From Eretmocerus hayati (Eukaryota; Arthropoda; Insecta; Hymenoptera; Aphelinidae), in NCBI GenBank assembly GCA_029851415.1, contig CM056741.1:176497021-176561020 (forward strand): a stretch of 64,000 bases of DNA, written 5' to 3'. A program made the translations under genes and the position numbers. Below are positions 59,936 through 64,000 of the stretch, piece by piece. The notes beneath the pieces are model-generated. The model worked only from the letters and a program-made list of their open reading frames with translations. It was not told the DNA's origin and ran no database searches. The stretch's first letter is position 1. Every line of letters starts with the position of its first letter.

Positions 59936-61050
59936 TTAGATGAGATTTTGTTGAGTTACTTTTACGAGATTGCCTCTTAGGGGAATTCAGATGATCTAGA
60001 GAAGCATTACATCTACAGAATGCATGTCTCAATCGCGCTACAAAGCCAAATATGTCAATTTCACTCAAAAAAGTATCCAAACGAGATGTACACAAACGTC
60101 GTCTGCTAGAGATCGGCAACCTACGACATCTCGAGTAAACCTCATCTGGACTCTTTTTTTCAGTGGAATTGACATATTTGGCTTCGTAGCGCGATTTAGA
60201 CATGCATTCTATACATGCATGTGAAATCCCGAGTCATTTGGTCAAGTAAAATTCGACTTATCCTCCGAACCGATTTACGTATATTCAGCGGACTACGGCC
60301 TCACCTTAAATACAGTTAGTGTAAAAATGATCAAAATGTAATTTTTTTTGTGAAATTGTTGATTTTTTGACGATAAATTGAATTTAAATCATGTATTCAA
60401 AACAATTTAGAAAATTTCGGTATCAGCCAATCGATTGCAAATGCTGAATTAGTTACGAAGATATGAGCATAAAATGGAATTTAGATGAGATTCTGTTGAG
60501 TTATCTTAAAGAGATTCGCTCTTAGGGGAATTCAGATGATCTAAAATAGGATTTTTTGGGCAAGAATTATCGTTTGATTGAGGGGAAATTTTGATACAAT
60601 AGGTGTAAAAATGATCAAAATGGAGTTTTTTTAAATTGTTGATTTTTGGAAGATAAATTGAATTTTAACCATATTCAAAGGAATTCAGGAAATTTCGGTA
60701 TCAACCAAGAGACCAAGAATGTGGGAAAATTATCAACTTAGTTTACTAGAATTTTGAAAAATTAGTCTGAGAAAGAGATATAACAAAAATATGAACATTG
60801 AAAAAAATATTTGTGCTTATTTTGAGTTATTTTTTTTTTTGAGGAAGCTGTTTAGGTAGATTCGAACTATCTAAACTAGGTCTATTTCTGCAATATCTGG
60901 AGTTTGGTTGAAACAGAATTTTGATACAGTTGGTTTAAATATGCTTAAAATGAAGTTTTTGGTGAAAATTTTGATTATTTTCTGAAAATTCAAATGTATG
61001 AGAATGAAATTTCGGTATTAACTAATCGGTAGATTAAGCCAATAAACCCA
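59936..61050 (+). repeat. Diverged tandem array, period about 290-335 bp
   Basis: 'gatgagattttgttgagtta' and 'cttaggggaattcagatgat' occur at about 59940 and 60487. 'gtgtaaaaatgatcaaaatg' and 'aatttcggtatca' recur at about 60319, 60605 and, more diverged, 60938. The first unit is broken by the MITE at 60017. Confidence 0.6.
60017..60210. mobile_element. Palindromic MITE (194 bp) inside the tandem array
   Basis: The ends agaatgcatgtct / agacatgcattct and the inner words cgcgctac, gccaaatatgtcaatt are inverted around a centre near 60113. Mirrored ORFs on both strands (SRYKAKYVN / SRYEAKYVN) are a by-product. Flanking 'ta' words could be the target. Confidence 0.65.
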
Positions 61051-62345
61051 TAGCTTAGGTAACCCGAATTAGAGTAAAACAACGGAGGAGACAAATATCT
61101 TACTATGAAGGTACACAATTTCAACGATTTTACCTCAAAACGCCTCTAAATTATATTCGACTGGGACAGGAGAGCTGACAAATCACTGGCCTCATCTCCG
61201 AATGATTCTATACAACTCGTAGAAAACGAAATTTTGATTAGGTGAACCGTACAAGGCACACAAACACACATACACACACACGGACAAAGGTACGCAAAGA
61301 TGGGTCCTTCAAATGTTTTGGAGGCCTCTGGGAGGAAAAATGTGATCTCCAATCGATAGATTTCCGCGCGAGGGACAATCGGTTAAGGCATTATTTTGAT
61401 AAGAGGAATTTTGTTGAAGAAAATATTGGGTTGAATGGAAAAATTGATCAAAAATTTGCTGGACCAAAAACAAAGCTTTCTTTTTAGAGAAAGCAAAAGG
61501 AGTTTTTTAAAGAGATAATAACATCCACATCAGAGGAGTAGGTATAAACTTACTATGCCCACCTGATACTGAAAATCAAGATCATAAGTAGAAAAAAAGG
61601 CAAGAGTGGGTCAGACGACATCGCGCCACGATATATATACGTCGAGCATCCATATAAATCCGGTCCGAGAGATGAAGTTGCATCCGAGGTTACATCAGAG
61701 TGGGAGACGAGGCCATAATGCGTTTTTAGTTTCACGACATTATTTAGAGAATCTCTAAGCTAAGTTGTTGTGATTTCTCAGTATTCTAACATTAATTTCT
61801 CACATCTATTTTTTCGAGATTTTTTTAAATTTCATTCGAATTGGAAGAATGCTTATGACAAACGGTGAGACCTTTCATTTAAAATTGTTCTTACTGACAA
61901 ATACCTAAATTATCGTTTTCTCATCACCTCACTATATGATTGACTCTCAGATATATAAATGATTTTCCAATTGAATAGTTGAAACAGCGGTTTGGTCTAT
62001 TATTGTCTGATAAGTTGACTCTAATATGCGAGCTAATGATGAAAAGATCGAGGCTACTGGTTTTGGGTGATTCCTAAGGACAATAGGACATTTATGATTA
62101 TGAGATCGTGTAGAATCTTGAAAATAATACATACTTTCCTCGAGTCCAGAAGTTCTTAAATGCAACATGATATGATTGATTTCAAATTATTCCCCTTAAC
62201 TGCATACGCCTGCAGAATGACATCGCCATCTACACATCGCCAACGCGGGAAAACCGTGCCACGGCAACAGCACACGCGGCAATTTAGCAAACAGCAGCCC
62301 AGCAGCCGATGCACGTGTTCATTCAATAAACTTTATATTGTGTGA
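61051..62345. other. No gene recognised; region upstream of TRM6
   Basis: A CA-rich microsatellite lies at about 61257-61285. The last 100 bp before 62345 are somewhat GC-richer and may hold the TRM6 promoter, but no clear TATA box or motif was identified. Confidence 0.4.
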
Positions 62346-62422
62346 AGCATCTAACCTGAAACCGGCCTACGTGATTTTTATCCCGGTTTAATCAGCAATA
62401 TAAAGTTTTGATCGTAAATAAG

Positions 62423-63784
62423 ATGAAGGAACTTGAAAAAGAAGAAGTCGTGACAATCGGTAGCCATGTGATAGTGCAAAGGTTGGATTTTCAGAAAATT
62501 TACAGAGTCTCTGAGAATGGATCTCTAGCTATGGGTAAAGAAGAGATCAAAATGAATGATATTATTGGAAAACCTTATTGGACAACATTCAAAGTGATCA
62601 GCCCTTTTGAAGGAAGAGATAAGAAGAAGAAGAAAGGTCCACCATCAACATTAGTCGTTGCTGAAAAGTGTGAATCGCTTGAAGATTTGAGGAAAACATT
62701 GACTAGTGGATATGACAACCGTTCAATCAAAGATGATGGGAAGTCTCAAAAACTCTCCAAGGATGATATTTTGGGTTTTCGTGATGCTGGAAAATCAGGG
62801 CGTGAAATTGTCACCAGCCTAATTGAGAATAATGTCTCATTCACAGAGAAAACAGAATACTCTCAGGAGAAATATATTCGCAAGAAAGAGAAGAAGTATT
62901 GTCAATTCTTGTCTATTCATAAACCAACTATTTCATCAATACAAAGAATATATTTGAGACAAGATCCTTCCAAAATTAATGGGTTACGTATGGATACATT
63001 GGCACAACTATTTTCATATAGTGATGTTAAATCAGATGGTGTTTTTATATTGTATGATAGTGGAACAGCTGGTTTAGTTCCAGCTGGTATGTTATCAAGA
63101 ATTGGTGCTCACACTTCTGGGAATCTAGTATACCTTCATTCAGGAGACCATTTGCCTCAAATGCCTATTGTGCGTGCTATGAACTTCCCAATGGAACAGC
63201 TTGATAGATTTACTACTGTCAGTATTTTTGATTTTCTACAAACTTATTCCAGTAATAAAAGTTGTGATAAGAATGAAATATCACAGAAGAGTGAAGACTG
63301 TAAGAAAATTGATGAGCCGCTCATGACAGAAAAGATTGTTGATAGTAATGAACTTACCAATGGTAACTGTGATGATAAGCTATGTGACACCGAAGACTCC
63401 AACAGTATGAAAAGGAAAAGACCAGACGATACTCAAGGAGAACCTGTTGTGATGAAGAAATCAAGGAAAGTCCTTGATATGGAGCGTGGTGTAAGACTAT
63501 TAACAGATTCAAAAGCTGACAGTTTAGTCATAGTAACAAAAGAACATCCTCTCAACATCATAAAAGAATTGCTGCCATTTGTAAAGTCATCCAGACCATT
63601 TGTTGTGTATCATTCAAGTAGAGAACCATTACAAGAAGCATATCTTGCTTTAAAACAGCAATGTGATGTTGTGAATCTCAAAATCTTTTCCAATTTCTTA
63701 CGTTCATACCAAGTATTAGCTGACAGAACACATCCAGACATATTGACCAATGACTGTGGTGGCTATTTACTGACTGGCTACACT
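62423..63784 (+). CDS. TRM6: tRNA (adenine58-N1)-methyltransferase non-catalytic subunit TRM6, first coding exon(s)
   Basis: TRM6 (Gcd10 family) pairs with the catalytic TRM61 to make m1A58 in the T-loop of nuclear tRNAs; it supplies most of the tRNA binding and has no active methyl-donor site. From ATG 62423 (MKELEKEEVVTIGSHVIVQR) 454 codons are open. Family hallmarks are the N-terminal barrel-like part (GSHVIVQR, IIGKPYWTTFKV), the central KYIRKKEKKY segment, the RMDTLAQLF / LYDSGTAGLVPAGMLSRIG Rossmann-like half, a variable acidic and lysine-rich insert near 285-350, and a C-terminal GGYLLTG. An in-frame TTG five codons upstream is unlikely to be used. GTAAGT follows TAC ACT at 63785. Family members continue past this motif with a short tail, so an intron and a last exon beyond it are expected; reading through would stop at TGA 63791. 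Confidence 0.93.
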
Positions 63785-64000
63785 GTAAGTTGATATTATA
63801 TTACAATAACTAGATATATTGGAAATTAGGTATGATTATTACTGTAATTAGATTGATTGGATGAATTGTAAATATTGTCAGTTGACTACAATCATGAACT
63901 GTAAAAAAGGATAGATACGATTTGTATACACTTCATCAATCATCAATTGTACAGAAGAATTATTGACACCCAAGAATTCGATGGATAAAATATTGAGATT
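63785..64000 (+). other. Start of TRM6 intron
   Basis: GTAAGT at 63785-63790 is a consensus donor in phase 0. The remaining bases are AT-rich with no coding look. The window ends before a convincing acceptor. Confidence 0.6.

Noticed and set aside
60024..60224. Similar proteins on both strands (SRYKAKYVN / SRYEAKYVN)
   Set aside because: The similarity results from the palindromic MITE at 60017-60210.
1..64000. CRISPR arrays, bacterial operons or phage features
   Set aside because: None seen. Intron signals, SINEs and LINEs show eukaryotic nuclear DNA.

Overview
This window looks like animal nuclear DNA, most likely from an insect. It is AT-rich, intron-bearing and packed with DNA transposons, LINEs and SINEs. 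Assignment to Hymenoptera is only a guess from the style of the repeats. One cellular protein gene can be named with confidence: the tRNA m1A58 methyltransferase subunit TRM6, whose first large coding exon starts near the right end (62423) and runs into an intron. A few other short exons, promoter-like starts and secretory leader exons are plausible but unproven.

Most of what can be recognised is mobile DNA, much of it nested. At 5.9-9.6 kb, three GC-rich units of about 0.45 kb lie in tandem. A tRNA-headed SINE interrupts the first, and a Mutator-like element with a FLYWCH zinc-finger ORF and an 8-bp target duplication interrupts the third. At 11.4-16.05 kb there is a 4.6-kb 'palindrome of palindromes': four alternating arms of about 1.1 kb flanked by CTG. 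At 18.3-18.8 kb lies a SINE with a 5S-rRNA-like head, a poly-A tail and 10-bp target duplications. At 20.15-22.45 kb there is an almost perfect inverted repeat with arms of 1085 bp. From 22.35 to 24.5 kb come three MITEs.

At 27.3-29.5 kb a 2.2-kb foldback element carries a nested Tc1/mariner-type palindrome. Next to it, on the minus strand, is a candidate signal-peptide exon (29535-29776). At 30.7-32.0 kb a piggyBac-type element sits inside a PIF/Harbinger-type MITE. A Tc1/mariner palindrome lies at 34.1-34.9 kb. A CR1/Jockey-group LINE, 5'-truncated and with one internal stop, occupies 35.5-38.5 kb. Another foldback element spans 43.1-45.3 kb, and further MITEs lie at 47.8-48.6, 52.7-52.9, 53.6 (a minimal 148-bp piggyBac derivative), 56.3-57.1, 57.8 and 60.0-60.2 kb. 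The last interrupts a tandem array at 59.9-61.05 kb.

The main theme is an unusual density of long inverted repeats: at least five palindromes of 0.75-4.6 kb plus about ten shorter ones. Transcripts across them would form long hairpins, so they are candidates for endogenous siRNA production. Long stretches (0.14-4.9, 24.5-27.2, 32.8-34.1, 38.5-43.1, 45.9-47.8 and 61.1-62.3 kb) show only AT-rich sequence, microsatellites and short chance ORFs. Boundaries come from reading terminal repeats and target duplications by eye. No alignment or database search was run.
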